DNA from: Streptococcus infantis ATCC 700779
GTDB lineage: Bacteria > Bacillota > Bacilli > Lactobacillales > Streptococcaceae
Assembly (NCBI RefSeq): GCF_000187465.1
Contig: NZ_GL732439.1
Location: 68,195 to 132,194, forward strand
Length of the DNA stretch: 64,000 bases
Direction of reading: 5' to 3'
The notes under the pieces are model-generated. The model had not been told where the DNA came from. It did not search any database and was given only the letters and a program-made list of their open reading frames with translations. The translations under genes and the position numbers were made by a program. Below are positions 14,187 through 24,104 of the stretch, in pieces; position 1 is the stretch's first letter; the number at the start of each line of letters is the position of its first letter.

Positions 14187-14583
14187 GGCTTTTACTATGC
14201 TAGAAAGTTTATTGGTCTTAGGAATAGTTAGCCTGTTAGCCTTGGGTTTGTCAAGTTCAGTTAAATCAACTTTTGCAGCTGTGGAAGAACAGATTTTCTT
14301 TATGGAGTTTGAGGAACTTTATCGAGAAACCCAGAAGCGAAGTCTGGCTAGTCAGCAAAAGATGAACTTAATGCTAGAAGAGAGAAGTATTGGAAATGGC
14401 TATCAGAAATTGGCTATTCCTAAAGGAGTTCAACTGCAGTCAAATCAGTCAATTACCTTTGATAAGGCTGGAGGGAATTCGTCTCTAGCTAGCGTGAGAT
14501 TTCAAACAAGGAAAGAAGTGGTTCGCTACCAACTATATCTAGGAAATGGAAAGATTAAACGTATTCAAGAAGCAAAAAATTAA
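14149..14583 (+). CDS. comGD: Minor competence pseudopilin ComGD (CglD)
   Basis: A 144-aa prepilin with cleavage site A14|F15 in RAFTMLESL, E19 as mature Glu5, then a hydrophobic helix and a globular domain. ATG 14149 is chosen because it gives the usual 14-residue leader; it overlaps comGC by 38 nt. A minor tip or priming subunit of the pilus by family. Confidence 0.93.
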   Translation: MQNKRQVKQFRIRAFTMLESLLVLGIVSLLALGLSSSVKSTFAAVEEQIFFMEFEELYRETQKRSLASQQKMNLMLEERSIGNGYQKLAIPKGVQLQSNQSITFDKAGGNSSLASVRFQTRKEVVRYQLYLGNGKIKRIQEAKN

Positions 14584-14848
14584 GGCGGTTATTCTACTGG
14601 AAGCAGTGTTTTCACTCGCAATTTTTGCTAGTATTGCAACCCTCTTGCTGGGACAGATTCAAGAAAGTAGAAAAAGAGAAGTAGAACTTCTAAAACAAGA
14701 AGAAGTTTTGCGAGTGGCTCGTATGGCTTTGCAGACTGGACAAAAGCAGTTAACTGTCAATGGCCTTACGGTTCATGTTGTCTCGAATGAGCAAGGTTTG
14801 GAGGTATACCATGGAACGGAGAAATTACTGGCGATTCAAGACAAGTAG
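14546..14848 (+). CDS. comGE: Minor competence pseudopilin ComGE (CglE)
   Basis: A 100-aa prepilin-like protein. The leader [14 protein letters not shown] precedes [13 protein letters not shown], so cleavage after A14 would leave an unusual N-terminal Val while keeping Glu at position 5. It overlaps comGD by 38 nt. Confidence 0.9.
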   Translation: MERLNVFKKQKIKAVILLEAVFSLAIFASIATLLLGQIQESRKREVELLKQEEVLRVARMALQTGQKQLTVNGLTVHVVSNEQGLEVYHGTEKLLAIQDK

Positions 14849-15272
14849 GGTCAGAGCTTTTACACTTTTAGAATCCTTGGTTGCCCTTATCGTTATTAGT
14901 GGTAGCTTACTCCTCTTTCAAGCTATGAGTCAGCTCTTGGTTTCAGAGGTTCGCTACCAGCAGAGAAGTGAGCAAAAAGAGTGGCTCTTATTTGTGGATC
15001 AGCTGGAAGCAGAGCTGAATCGAGCCCAATTTGAAAAAGTGGAGAATGATAGGCTTTACCTTAGACAGGAAGGTAAACCCATTTCCATGGGTAAATCAAA
15101 GTCAAATGATTTCCGGAAAACAGATGCTAGTGGACGTGGTTATCAACCCATGGTCTACGGTCTAAAATCAGCTCGAATTTACCAAGAAGGTCAAGTAGTT
15201 CATTTCCATTTTCATTTTGATAAGGGACTAGAGAGGGAATTTATCTATCGTGTTGAAAAAGAAAAAAGTTAG
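14811..15272 (+). CDS. comGF: Minor competence pseudopilin ComGF (CglF)
   Basis: A 153-aa prepilin with processing site A16|F17 in RAFTLLESL, a hydrophobic helix and a C-terminal beta-rich domain. ATG 14811 follows GGAGG and overlaps comGE by 38 nt. The length agrees with streptococcal ComGF. Confidence 0.93.
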   Translation: MERRNYWRFKTSRVRAFTLLESLVALIVISGSLLLFQAMSQLLVSEVRYQQRSEQKEWLLFVDQLEAELNRAQFEKVENDRLYLRQEGKPISMGKSKSNDFRKTDASGRGYQPMVYGLKSARIYQEGQVVHFHFHFDKGLEREFIYRVEKEKS

Positions 15273-15687
15273 AGCAGGAGTTCTCCTATACGCTATCACT
15301 ATTGCTGGAATTTTTAGCCTTTTGTTGCAGTTTTATCTAAATCGTCAACTAGCACATCATCAGGATTATGCCTTAAATAAAGAAAAACTTCTTGCATTTG
15401 CTATGGCTAAGAGAACCTATGAAAAAGCTACTTCTGAAAATGGAGAGCAGTCATTTAATGTAGGGAAGTCAACTTATCGAAATGACGAAAAATTCTTCAC
15501 AACGACTATTGACACAGGAAAAAATAAGTTTGAATTTCACTTTTCTCCTTTAAAAAAGACCGGTCAAAAGTCTGAGAAAACAGAAAACAAGCCCAAAGAA
15601 GGAAATGAGGAGAAAAAAGAAGAAGGGGGCAAAAAAGAGACTGCTAGATCTTCAAAATTAGCACCTTCAAAGAACGGCACAGAGTAG
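15250..15687 (+). CDS. comGG: Minor competence pseudopilin ComGG (CglG)
   Basis: A 145-aa protein with a short basic leader and a hydrophobic helix ([22 protein letters not shown]). It starts at GTG 15250 or TTG 15253 and overlaps comGF by 23 nt. If cut after A9, position 5 of the mature protein is Tyr rather than Glu, as is typical of the ComGG/GspK position. The C-terminus (about residues 110-140) is a Lys/Glu low-complexity tail ([11 protein letters not shown]). It is the last gene of the operon. Confidence 0.9.
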   Translation: MLKKKKVRAGVLLYAITIAGIFSLLLQFYLNRQLAHHQDYALNKEKLLAFAMAKRTYEKATSENGEQSFNVGKSTYRNDEKFFTTTIDTGKNKFEFHFSPLKKTGQKSEKTENKPKEGNEEKKEEGGKKETARSSKLAPSKNGTE

Positions 15688-15717
15688 TTTGGACGAGGTT
15701 TTTACCTGAAATCATGC

Positions 15718-15723
15718 TATAAT
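15718..15723 (+). promoter_or_regulatory. Extended -10 promoter of the histidine phosphatase gene
   Basis: TGCTATAAT ends at 15723, 22 nt before the ATG, and is followed by TATGGAGG as ribosome binding site. Confidence 0.6.
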
Positions 15724-15745
15724 AGATACATATGGAGGACCAAAA

Positions 15746-16447
15746 ATGGCAAGTGTAAAATTGTATCTAGTGCGTCATGGGAAAACAATGTTTAATACGA
15801 TTGGGCGTGCTCAAGGCTGGAGTGATACTCCTTTAACAGCTGAAGGTGAGCGAGGTATTCACGAATTGGGAATTGGTTTGCGTGAATCAGGCTTAAGCTT
15901 CGAACGTGCTTATTCAAGTGACTCAGGGCGGACCATTCAGACTATGGGAATTATCCTTGAGGAACTAGGTTTAACAGGGCAAATTCCTTATCGGATGGAT
16001 AAGCGAATCCGTGAATGGTGCTTTGGTAGTTTTGATGGTGCTTATGATGGGGACTTATTTATGGGGATTATTCCTCGTATCTTTAATGTCGATCATGTGC
16101 ATCGTTTGTCCTATGCGGAGCTAGCTGAGGGTCTGGTAGAAGTAGACACAGCAGGTTGGGCTGAAGGCTGGGAAAAACTAAGTGGTCGTATCTGGGAAGG
16201 TTTTGAAGCCATTGCCAAGGAAATGGAAGCTAATGGGGGAGGAAATGCTCTCGTTGTCAGTCATGGAATGACAATTGGAACTATTGTTTACCTCATTAAC
16301 GGCATGCATCCACATGGTCTTGATAACGGAAGTGTGACGATTCTTGAGTACGAAGATGGTCAGTTTTCAGTAAAAATTGTTGGGGACTGTAGCTACCGTG
16401 AAATTGGACGAGTTAAGCTAGACGAGCAAGATAGTTCAGAACAATAA
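15746..16447 (+). CDS. Histidine phosphatase family protein (phosphoglycerate mutase-like)
   Basis: A 233-aa protein of the branch-1 histidine phosphatase superfamily: phospho-acceptor motif LVRHGKTMFN (H11), SSDSGRTIQT (about 57), REWCFGSFDG (about 90) and the second catalytic His in VVSHGMTIG (about 172). It is more like broad-specificity phosphatases than dPGM. It sits after comGG where, as I recall, S. pneumoniae has other genes, so the local order is rearranged. It has its own promoter and a terminator at about 16489-16555. Confidence 0.85.
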   Translation: MASVKLYLVRHGKTMFNTIGRAQGWSDTPLTAEGERGIHELGIGLRESGLSFERAYSSDSGRTIQTMGIILEELGLTGQIPYRMDKRIREWCFGSFDGAYDGDLFMGIIPRIFNVDHVHRLSYAELAEGLVEVDTAGWAEGWEKLSGRIWEGFEAIAKEMEANGGGNALVVSHGMTIGTIVYLINGMHPHGLDNGSVTILEYEDGQFSVKIVGDCSYREIGRVKLDEQDSSEQ

Positions 16448-16488
16448 AATTCAGCACTAAATTTAGAAGAATTTTTAAAGGATTGATA

Positions 16489-16556
16489 GAATGCTAATGT
16501 CGTGCTTGCACAAGCTTCTGAGAGCTGAGTGCTTTGACAATAGCATTCTTTTTTGT
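16489..16556 (+). terminator. Long hairpin terminator upstream of patA
   Basis: AGAATGCTAaTGTC at the left pairs with GACAaTAGCATTCT at the right (13 of 14 pairs), enclosing an inner stem-loop, and is followed by TTTTTT. Its right arm overlaps the -35 box of the patA promoter. Confidence 0.65.
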
Positions 16557-16616
16557 TAGAATAGTATCAACATGAAAGCATAAGAAGGGACTGACAGAAC
16601 TGTCGTCCCCTTTTGT
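16534..16616 (+). promoter_or_regulatory. patAB promoter and leader attenuator
   Basis: -35 TTGACA (16534-16539), a 17-nt spacer and -10 TAGAAT (16557-16562) predict a start near 16569. Within 20 nt the RNA forms GGGACtGACAG-AA-CTGTCGTCCC followed by TTTT (16587-16614), an intrinsic terminator ahead of patA. A transcriptional attenuator in the patA leader, disrupted in fluoroquinolone-resistant isolates, has been reported for S. pneumoniae. A minimal ORF ATG-AAA-GCA-TAA (16572-16583) abuts the hairpin and could couple ribosome stalling to readthrough. Confidence 0.75.
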
Positions 16617-16636
16617 CTATCTTATAAGGGGGAAAT

Positions 16637-18343
16637 ATGCTGTTTCAGAAAATAAAAGCCTATAAATGGCAGGCCCTGACTTCCTTGGTCATGACAGGTC
16701 TAATGGTAACGAGTTCACTCTTGCAACCACGTTATTTGCAGGAGGTTTTAGAGGCACTGTTAACGGGTGATAATGAAGCTATTTATACTATCGGTTTTTG
16801 GTTAATTCTTGTTGCCTTGATTGGTTTGGTTGCAGGTGGGATCAATGTAGTGTTAGCAGCTTACATTGCTCAAGGAGTTTCGTCTGACTTACGTGAAGAT
16901 GCCTTTCGTAAGATTCAAACTTTTTCATACGCCAATATTGAGAAGTTTAATGCAGGGAACCTCGTTGTGCGTATGACCAACGATATCAACCAGATTCAAA
17001 ACGTCGTTATGATGACCTTCCAAATCCTCTTTCGACTACCGATTTTATTTATCGGTTCCTTTATTCTAGCAGTTGTCACCCTACCTTCTCTGTGGTGGGT
17101 GCTAGTTCTCATGGTCGTTCTGATTGTTGCCATAATGGGTTTTATGATGGGAGTTGTGGGACCGCGCTTTGCAAAATTCCAGACCTTACTAGAGCGTATC
17201 AATGCCATTGCTAAAGAAAATTTGCGTGGTGTGCGCGTGGTTAAGTCTTTTGTCCGAGAAAAAGATCAGTTTGATAAATTTACGCAGGTGTCAGATGAAT
17301 TGTTGGGAGAAAACCTTTATATCGGTTATGCCTTTTCTGTTATGCAACCTGCAATGATGTTGATTTCTTACGGGGCTGTTTTTCTCTCAATCTGGCTTGT
17401 AGCAGGTATGGCAGAGTCAGATCCATCAGTAGTTGGTTCCATTGCTTCCTTTGTGAACTATCTGAGTCAGATTATCTTTACCATCGTCATGGTTGGTTTT
17501 TTGGGGAATTCAGTCACTCGTGCCATGATTTCCTTCCGTCGTATTCGTGAAATCCTTGATACAGAACCAGCTATGACTTTCAATGATGTGGAAGATGAAG
17601 AATTGGAAGGAAGTCTCAGTTTTGAAAATGTTACCTTTACCTATCCAAATGATGAAGAACCTATCCTAAAAGATGTATCCTTCGATATCGCAGCTGGTGA
17701 AATGGTTGGGGTTGTCGGAGCAACTGGTGCAGGGAAATCAACCTTGGCTCAGTTGATTCCACGATTATTTGATCCTCAGCAAGGTTCAATCAAGATTGGT
17801 GGAAAGGACATTCGAACAGTTAGTGAAGGGACGCTTCGTAAGACAGTTTCTATCGTCCTACAAAAAGCCATTCTCTTTAGTGGAACCATCGCAGATAATC
17901 TCAGACAAGGTAAGGGAGATGCGACAGTTTCAGAAATGGAGCGCGCAGCTCGCATCGCCCAGGCCAGTGAATTTATTAGTCGTATGGACTTGGCCTTTGA
18001 GAGTCCGGTTGAGGAACGTGGGACTAACTTTTCTGGTGGACAAAAACAAAGAATGTCTATTGCGCGTGGGATTGTCAGCAATCCTCGTATCTTGATTTTT
18101 GATGATTCAACCTCTGCCCTTGATGCCAAATCGGAACGTTTGGTTCAAGAAGCCCTCAACAAGGATTTGAAGGGGACGACTACGATTATCATCGCACAAA
18201 AGATTAGCTCTGTTGTTCATGCTGATAAAATTTTAGTGCTTGACCAAGGTCGCTTGATTGGTCAAGGCAAACACGCTGACTTGGTTGCAACAAACCCAGT
18301 TTATCGTGAAATTTACGAAACGCAAAAAGGAAAGGAGGAGTAG
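16637..18343 (+). CDS. patA: ABC multidrug exporter subunit PatA
   Basis: Half of the PatAB heterodimeric exporter, associated in pneumococcus with efflux of fluoroquinolones, dyes and other drugs. The 568-aa protein has six transmembrane helices (about residues 15-300) and a C-terminal ATPase: Walker A GATGAGKST (about 367), signature FSGGQKQR (about 473) and Walker B ILIFDDSTS. The catalytic Glu after Walker B is Asp here (DD rather than DE), so the ATP site using these residues is degenerate, as known for heterodimeric ABC exporters. ATG 16637 follows AAGGGGG. It is controlled by the leader attenuator. Confidence 0.94.
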   Translation: MLFQKIKAYKWQALTSLVMTGLMVTSSLLQPRYLQEVLEALLTGDNEAIYTIGFWLILVALIGLVAGGINVVLAAYIAQGVSSDLREDAFRKIQTFSYANIEKFNAGNLVVRMTNDINQIQNVVMMTFQILFRLPILFIGSFILAVVTLPSLWWVLVLMVVLIVAIMGFMMGVVGPRFAKFQTLLERINAIAKENLRGVRVVKSFVREKDQFDKFTQVSDELLGENLYIGYAFSVMQPAMMLISYGAVFLSIWLVAGMAESDPSVVGSIASFVNYLSQIIFTIVMVGFLGNSVTRAMISFRRIREILDTEPAMTFNDVEDEELEGSLSFENVTFTYPNDEEPILKDVSFDIAAGEMVGVVGATGAGKSTLAQLIPRLFDPQQGSIKIGGKDIRTVSEGTLRKTVSIVLQKAILFSGTIADNLRQGKGDATVSEMERAARIAQASEFISRMDLAFESPVEERGTNFSGGQKQRMSIARGIVSNPRILIFDDSTSALDAKSERLVQEALNKDLKGTTTIIIAQKISSVVHADKILVLDQGRLIGQGKHADLVATNPVYREIYETQKGKEE

Positions 18344-18344
18344 G

Positions 18345-20111
18345 ATGAAGACATTTGAATTCTTTTGGAACTATTTTAGAGTTTATAAGATATCTTTTGT
18401 CGTTGTTATTGCTATGATTATCATTGCAACGATTGCACAAGCCCTCTTTCCAGTATTTGCAGGTCAAACAGTCACGGAACTAGCTAATTTAGTTATAGCT
18501 TATCAAAATGGAAATCCTGATATGGTTTGGCAAAGTCTATTAGGACTCTTGATTAATCTTGCTTATATTTTGATTGTGCTCGTGGTGTCGAGTCTTATCT
18601 ATATGGTTTTGATGAGCCGTATTATTGCCGAATCGACAAATGAGATGCGTAAGGGACTTTTTGGCAAGCTTTCTCGCTTGACTGTTTCCTTCTTTGACCG
18701 CCATCAAGATGGTGATATCCTGTCACGTTTTACCAGTGATTTGGATAACATCCTACAGGCTTTCAACGAAAGTCTGGTGTCTGTTATGACCAATATTGCC
18801 CTTTATATTGGTTTGTTGATTGTCATGTTCGCAAAAAATGTGACCTTGGCTTTGATTACGATTGCTAGCACTCCGATAGCTGTCATCATGTTGATTGTCA
18901 TTTTAAAATTGGCAAGAAAATACACCAACCTCCAACAAAAGGAAGTTGGGAAGCTCAATGCTTATATGGATGAGAGTATTTCGGGTCAGAAAGCCGTTAT
19001 TGTTCAAGGCATTCAAGAAGATGTAATCGCTGGTTTTGTCGAGCAAAACGAGCGTGTTCGAAAAGCAACCTTTAAGGGAAGAATGTTTTCAGGAATTCTC
19101 TTTCCTGTCATGAACGGAATGAGCTTGGTCAACACAGCAGTAGTTATTTTTATCGGTTCAGCTGTCTTACTGAATGATCAGAATATCGAGACAGCAACTG
19201 CTCTGGGTTTGATTGTCATGTTTACACAGTTTTCTCAGCAATATTACCAACCCATTATCCAATTGGCAGCGAGCTGGGGAAGTTTGCAACTGGCCTTTAC
19301 AGGTGCAGAACGTATCCAAGAAATGTTTGATGCAGAAGAAGAGATTCGTCCTCAAGATGCTCCAGTTTTCACAGAATTGCGAGAGGGTGTAGAGATTCGC
19401 AAGGTAGACTTCTCCTACCTGCCAGGGAAACCGATTCTAAAAGATGTCAGCATTTCAGCTCCAAAAGGGAAAATGATTGCGGTTGTTGGTCCGACAGGTT
19501 CGGGGAAAACGACCATCATGAACTTAATCAATCGTTTTTATGATGTGGATGCAGGTGGTATCAGCTTTGATGGAACAGATATTCGCGAGTTTGATTTGGA
19601 TAGCTTGCGAAGCAAGGTGGGAATTGTCTTACAGGATTCAGTTTTATTTAGCGGAACTATTCGTGACAATATTCGATTTGGAGTACCGGACGCTAGTCAG
19701 GAGATGGTAGAAGCAGCTGCTAAGGCTACGCATATCCATGAATATATCGAAAGTCTGCCAGACAAGTATGATACATTGATTGATGATGACCAGAGTGTCT
19801 TCTCGACCGGTCAGAAGCAGTTGATTTCTATTGCTCGTACCTTGATGACAGATCCACAGGTCTTAATCTTGGATGAGGCAACATCAAACGTTGATACTGT
19901 AACAGAAAGTAAGATTCAAAATGCCATGGAAGCTATCGTGGCAGGAAGAACTAGTTTTGTAATTGCCCATCGCTTAAAAACCATTCTCAATGCAGATCAG
20001 ATTATTGTCCTTAAGGACGGTGAAGTTATTGAGCAAGGAAACCATCATGAATTACTCAAGCTTGGAGGCTTTTACTCCGAACTTTATCACAATCAATTTG
20101 TCTTTGAATAA
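18345..20111 (+). CDS. patB: ABC multidrug exporter subunit PatB
   Basis: Partner of PatA; 588 aa with six transmembrane helices and an ATPase domain. Walker A GPTGSGKTT (about 381) and Walker B LILDEATS carry the catalytic Glu, but the signature is FSTGQKQ instead of SGGQ. One composite site (PatB Walker A/B plus PatA signature) is therefore canonical, while the other is doubly degenerate. ATG 18345 lies 1 nt after the patA stop and follows AAAGGAGG. A terminator at 20115 closes the operon. Confidence 0.94.
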   Translation: MKTFEFFWNYFRVYKISFVVVIAMIIIATIAQALFPVFAGQTVTELANLVIAYQNGNPDMVWQSLLGLLINLAYILIVLVVSSLIYMVLMSRIIAESTNEMRKGLFGKLSRLTVSFFDRHQDGDILSRFTSDLDNILQAFNESLVSVMTNIALYIGLLIVMFAKNVTLALITIASTPIAVIMLIVILKLARKYTNLQQKEVGKLNAYMDESISGQKAVIVQGIQEDVIAGFVEQNERVRKATFKGRMFSGILFPVMNGMSLVNTAVVIFIGSAVLLNDQNIETATALGLIVMFTQFSQQYYQPIIQLAASWGSLQLAFTGAERIQEMFDAEEEIRPQDAPVFTELREGVEIRKVDFSYLPGKPILKDVSISAPKGKMIAVVGPTGSGKTTIMNLINRFYDVDAGGISFDGTDIREFDLDSLRSKVGIVLQDSVLFSGTIRDNIRFGVPDASQEMVEAAAKATHIHEYIESLPDKYDTLIDDDQSVFSTGQKQLISIARTLMTDPQVLILDEATSNVDTVTESKIQNAMEAIVAGRTSFVIAHRLKTILNADQIIVLKDGEVIEQGNHHELLKLGGFYSELYHNQFVFE

Positions 20112-20114
20112 GCA

Positions 20115-20147
20115 AAAAAGTTGTCCTGATTTTGGGCAACTTTTTCT
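20115..20147 (+). terminator. patAB terminator
   Basis: AAAAAGTTGTCC / GGGCAACTTTTT stem ending in a T run. Confidence 0.85.
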
Positions 20148-20248
20148 GATAAAAAAATTTTATCACGGACTTAAAAAATACATATTAGACAGGAGTGGGC
20201 AAGGATGATAAGATAAGATTATCAATGGACAAGGAAAGGAAATCAGTG

Positions 20249-20938
20249 ATGGCAAGAACAGTTGTTGGAGTAGCGGCAAACCTATGTCCTGTGGACGCAG
20301 AAGGAAAAAATATTCATTCATCAGTCTCTTGTAAATTTGCTGAGAGTATTCGTCAGGTTGGCGGACTTCCTTTGGTCATTCCGGTTGGTGATGAGTCGGT
20401 GGTCCATGACTATGTAGAAATGATTGATAAACTCATCTTGACTGGGGGACAAAATGTTCATCCTCAGTTTTATGGTGAGGAAAAAACAATTGATAGCGAC
20501 GACTATAACCTAACTCGCGACGAGTTTGAGCTAGCTCTTCTACAAGAAGCCTTGCGTCAGAACAAGCCAATCTTAGCCATTTGCCGTGGTGTTCAGCTTG
20601 TCAACGTTGCCTTTGGTGGGACACTCAATCAGGATATTGAAGGTCATTGGCAAGGCCTACCTTTTGGGACTTCACATTCTATTGAGACAGTGGATGGCAG
20701 TGTTGTATCTAAATTGTTTGGCAAAGAAAGTCAGATTAATTCAGTGCATCGTCAGAGCATTAAAAATCTGGCACCCAATTTCCGTGTGACGGCTGTGGAT
20801 CCACGTGATCAAACTGTTGAAGCAATCGAATCTATCGATGAACACCGTATTATTGGTCTCCAGTGGCATCCAGAATTCTTGGTCAATGAAGAAGATGGCA
20901 ACTTAGAATTATTTGAGTATTTATTGAATGAACTATAA
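20249..20938 (+). CDS. Class I glutamine amidotransferase (gamma-glutamyl-GABA hydrolase/peptidase C26 type)
   Basis: A 229-aa cytosolic protein. The nucleophile Cys lies in PILAICRGVQLVN (about residue 112) and the catalytic His/Glu in LQWHPEFL (about 209), with TGGQNVHP forming the oxyanion region. It resembles PuuD/YvdE-like hydrolases; the natural substrate is uncertain. ATG 20249 is preferred because GAAAGGA lies 8 nt upstream; in-frame upstream starts lack one. Confidence 0.88.
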   Translation: MARTVVGVAANLCPVDAEGKNIHSSVSCKFAESIRQVGGLPLVIPVGDESVVHDYVEMIDKLILTGGQNVHPQFYGEEKTIDSDDYNLTRDEFELALLQEALRQNKPILAICRGVQLVNVAFGGTLNQDIEGHWQGLPFGTSHSIETVDGSVVSKLFGKESQINSVHRQSIKNLAPNFRVTAVDPRDQTVEAIESIDEHRIIGLQWHPEFLVNEEDGNLELFEYLLNEL

Positions 20939-21116
20939 CGACTAGAATCCTAGTCGTTTTATTATTCGTAGGGTTTGATGCCTCAAGTTTTTAAATTTTG
21001 TAAGATTCTATGCAAACGTTTGAATTGTGATAAAAATTGGAAATTTTTAGTATAAAAACTTGAAAAAATTGTTAGTAAGCGTTATGATAGAAAAGAAGAA
21101 ATTTTGGAGGAATACT

Positions 21117-22466
21117 ATGTCACATATTAAATTTGATTATTCAAAAGTATTAGACAAATTTGTTGCACCACATGAAGTGGAATACATGCAAGCACAAGTT
21201 ACAGCGGCAGACGAATTGATCCGTAAAGGAACTGGTGCTGGTAGCGACTTCTTGGGTTGGTTGGACCTTCCTGAAAACTATGACCGCGAAGAATTTGACC
21301 GCATCTTGAAAGCTGCTGAACAAATCAAATCAGACAGCGATGTTTTGGTGGTTATCGGTATCGGTGGATCATACCTTGGAGCAAAAGCTGCCATTGACTT
21401 CTTGAACCACCACTTTGCAAACTTGCAAACAAAAGAAGAACGTAAAGCACCACAAATCCTTTACGCTGGGAACTCAATCTCATCTACTTACCTTGCTGAC
21501 TTGGTAGAGTACGTTTCAGATAAAGATTTCTCAGTAAACGTGATTTCTAAATCAGGTACAACAACTGAACCAGCGATTGCTTTCCGTGTCTTCAAAGAAC
21601 TTTTGGTTAAGAAATACGGACAAGAAGAAGCTAACAAACGTATCTACGCAACAACTGACCGCCAAAAAGGTGCTGTTAAGGTTGAAGCAGATGCTAACGG
21701 TTGGGAAACATTTGTGGTTCCAGATGATATCGGTGGACGCTTCTCAGTATTGACAGCAGTTGGATTGCTTCCAATCGCTGCGTCAGGTGCAGACATCAAA
21801 GCCCTTATGGAAGGAGCTAACGCAGCTCGTAAAGACTATACTTCAGATAAAATTTCTGAAAACGAAGCTTACCAATATGCAGCTGTTCGTAATATCCTTT
21901 ACCGTAAAGGTTATGCAACTGAAATTTTGGTAAACTATGAGCCATCCCTTCAATACTTCTCAGAATGGTGGAAACAATTGGCTGGTGAGTCAGAAGGGAA
22001 AGACCAAAAAGGGATTTACCCAACTTCAGCTAACTTCTCAACAGACTTGCACTCATTGGGTCAATTTATCCAAGAAGGAACTCGTATCATGTTTGAAACA
22101 GTTGTCCGTGTTGACAAACCTCGTAAGAACGTGATTATCCCTACTTTGGAAGAAGACCTTGACGGACTTGGCTACCTTCAAGGAAAAGACGTTGACTTCG
22201 TTAACAAAAAAGCAACTGACGGTGTTCTTCTTGCCCACACTGACGGTGACGTACCAAACATGTACGTAACTCTTCCTGAGCAAGATGCCTTCACTCTTGG
22301 TTACACAATCTACTTCTTCGAATTGGCAATTGCCCTTTCAGGTTACTTGAATGCCATCAACCCATTTGACCAACCAGGTGTTGAAGCATACAAACGCAAC
22401 ATGTTTGCCCTTCTTGGTAAACCAGGATTTGAAGAATTGAGCAAAGAACTTAACGCTCGTCTATAA
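21117..22466 (+). CDS. pgi: Glucose-6-phosphate isomerase
   Basis: Interconverts glucose-6-P and fructose-6-P in glycolysis. The 449-aa length is normal for Firmicutes. Signatures include [12 protein letters not shown] (about residue 78), [10 protein letters not shown] (about 142) and the catalytic Glu in a [10 protein letters not shown] region (about 320). ATG 21117 follows TTGGAGG. The codon bias is strong, as expected for a highly expressed gene. A terminator follows at 22473. Confidence 0.97.
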   Translation: MSHIKFDYSKVLDKFVAPHEVEYMQAQVTAADELIRKGTGAGSDFLGWLDLPENYDREEFDRILKAAEQIKSDSDVLVVIGIGGSYLGAKAAIDFLNHHFANLQTKEERKAPQILYAGNSISSTYLADLVEYVSDKDFSVNVISKSGTTTEPAIAFRVFKELLVKKYGQEEANKRIYATTDRQKGAVKVEADANGWETFVVPDDIGGRFSVLTAVGLLPIAASGADIKALMEGANAARKDYTSDKISENEAYQYAAVRNILYRKGYATEILVNYEPSLQYFSEWWKQLAGESEGKDQKGIYPTSANFSTDLHSLGQFIQEGTRIMFETVVRVDKPRKNVIIPTLEEDLDGLGYLQGKDVDFVNKKATDGVLLAHTDGDVPNMYVTLPEQDAFTLGYTIYFFELAIALSGYLNAINPFDQPGVEAYKRNMFALLGKPGFEELSKELNARL

Positions 22467-22472
22467 TAGAAT

Positions 22473-22502
22473 AAAAAGAGTGGTAAAACCACTCTTTTTG
22501 CT
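22473..22502 (+). terminator. pgi terminator
   Basis: AAAAAGAGTGGT / ACCACTCTTTTT perfect hairpin. Confidence 0.9.
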
Positions 22503-22595
22503 TTTTCTCGAAAAGAGAAATTGGACTCTGGCAAGACTTGTGATATAATATAGAGAGCAAAAAGGCAGACGCCTAGAGACTTTATAGGAGAAGAT

Positions 22596-24056
22596 ATGTC
22601 AAAAGATATTCGTGTGCGTTATGCACCAAGTCCAACAGGACTATTACACATCGGTAATGCTCGTACAGCATTGTTTAACTACTTGTATGCACGCCACCAT
22701 GGTGGAACTTTTATCATCCGTATCGAAGATACTGACCGCAAACGTCATGTCGAAGACGGAGAACGTTCACAGCTTGAAAACCTTCGTTGGTTAGGCATGG
22801 ACTGGGATGAAAGTCCAGAGACTCATGAAAACTACCGCCAGTCTGAGCGTTTGGAACTCTATCAAAAATATATCGACCAACTCTTAGCTGAAGGAAAAGC
22901 CTACAAATCTTACGTTACAGAAGAAGAATTAGCAGCAGAACGTGAACGTCAAGAAGCAGCAGGTGAAACACCTCGTTACATTAACGAATACCTTGGTATG
23001 AGCCAAGAAGAAAAAGCAGCTTATATCGCTGAACGTGAAGCGGCAGGCATCATCCCAACGGTTCGTTTGGTTGTTAATGAGTCTGGTATTTACAAGTGGC
23101 ATGATATGGTCAAAGGTAATATCGAATTTGAAGGTGGCAATATCGGTGGTGACTGGGTTATCCAAAAGAAAGATGGCTACCCAACTTACAATTTTGCCGT
23201 TGTCATTGATGACCACGACATGCAAATTTCTCACGTTATCCGTGGAGATGACCACATTGCCAATACACCAAAACAGCTCATGGTCTATGAAGCACTTGGA
23301 TGGGAAGCACCAGAATTCGGTCACATGACCTTAATCATCAACTCTGAAACTGGTAAGAAGTTGTCTAAACGTGACACTAATACCCTTCAATTTATCGAAG
23401 ATTACCGTAAGAAAGGGTACCTTCCAGAAGCAGTCTTTAACTTCATCGCCCTTCTTGGATGGAATCCTGGAGGGGAAGATGAAATCTTCTCTCGTCAAGA
23501 ACTCATTAACCTCTTTGATGAAAACCGTCTCAGCAAGTCTCCAGCAGCCTTCGACCAGAAGAAAATGGACTGGATGAGTAATGAGTACATTAAGAATGCG
23601 GATCTTGAGACTATCTTTGAAATGGCCAAACCATTCCTCGAAGAAGCGGGACGTTTGACAGACAAGGCTGAGAAATTGGTGGAGCTCTACAAACCACAAA
23701 TGAAGTCAGTGGACGAAATTGTTCCATTGACAGACCTTTTCTTCTCAGACTTCCCAGAATTGACAGAAGCTGAGCGAGAAGTCATGGCTGGCGAAACTGT
23801 TCCGACTGTACTTGAGGCTTTCAAAGCGAAACTTGAAGCCATGTCAGACGATGAGTTTGTGGTAGAAAATATCTTCCCACAAATCAAAGCGGTCCAAAAG
23901 GAAACTGGTATCAAAGGGAAAAATCTCTTCATGCCAATCCGTATCGCTGTTTCAGGTGAAATGCATGGTCCAGAATTGCCAGATACCATTTACTTGCTTG
24001 GACGTGAAAAATCCATCCAACACATCGAAAAAATGTTGGCAGAAATCGCAAAATAG
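22596..24056 (+). CDS. gltX: Glutamyl-tRNA synthetase
   Basis: Class I synthetase that charges tRNA-Glu (and tRNA-Gln, for later amidation, in streptococci). It has 486 aa, with the HIGH motif [12 protein letters not shown] (residues about 14-25) and the KMSKS-equivalent KLSKRD (about 253), and a C-terminal anticodon-binding helical domain. Its own promoter (GATATAATA at about 22541) and AGGAGAA ribosome binding site are present. Confidence 0.97.
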   Translation: MSKDIRVRYAPSPTGLLHIGNARTALFNYLYARHHGGTFIIRIEDTDRKRHVEDGERSQLENLRWLGMDWDESPETHENYRQSERLELYQKYIDQLLAEGKAYKSYVTEEELAAERERQEAAGETPRYINEYLGMSQEEKAAYIAEREAAGIIPTVRLVVNESGIYKWHDMVKGNIEFEGGNIGGDWVIQKKDGYPTYNFAVVIDDHDMQISHVIRGDDHIANTPKQLMVYEALGWEAPEFGHMTLIINSETGKKLSKRDTNTLQFIEDYRKKGYLPEAVFNFIALLGWNPGGEDEIFSRQELINLFDENRLSKSPAAFDQKKMDWMSNEYIKNADLETIFEMAKPFLEEAGRLTDKAEKLVELYKPQMKSVDEIVPLTDLFFSDFPELTEAEREVMAGETVPTVLEAFKAKLEAMSDDEFVVENIFPQIKAVQKETGIKGKNLFMPIRIAVSGEMHGPELPDTIYLLGREKSIQHIEKMLAEIAK

Positions 24057-24060
24057 CATA

Positions 24061-24092
24061 CAAAAAGAGCTTAAATATTAAGCTCTTTTTAT
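24061..24092 (+). terminator. gltX terminator
   Basis: AAAAAGAGCTTAA / TTAAGCTCTTTTT hairpin. Confidence 0.9.
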
Positions 24093-24104
24093 ATGTATAC
24101 TTGT

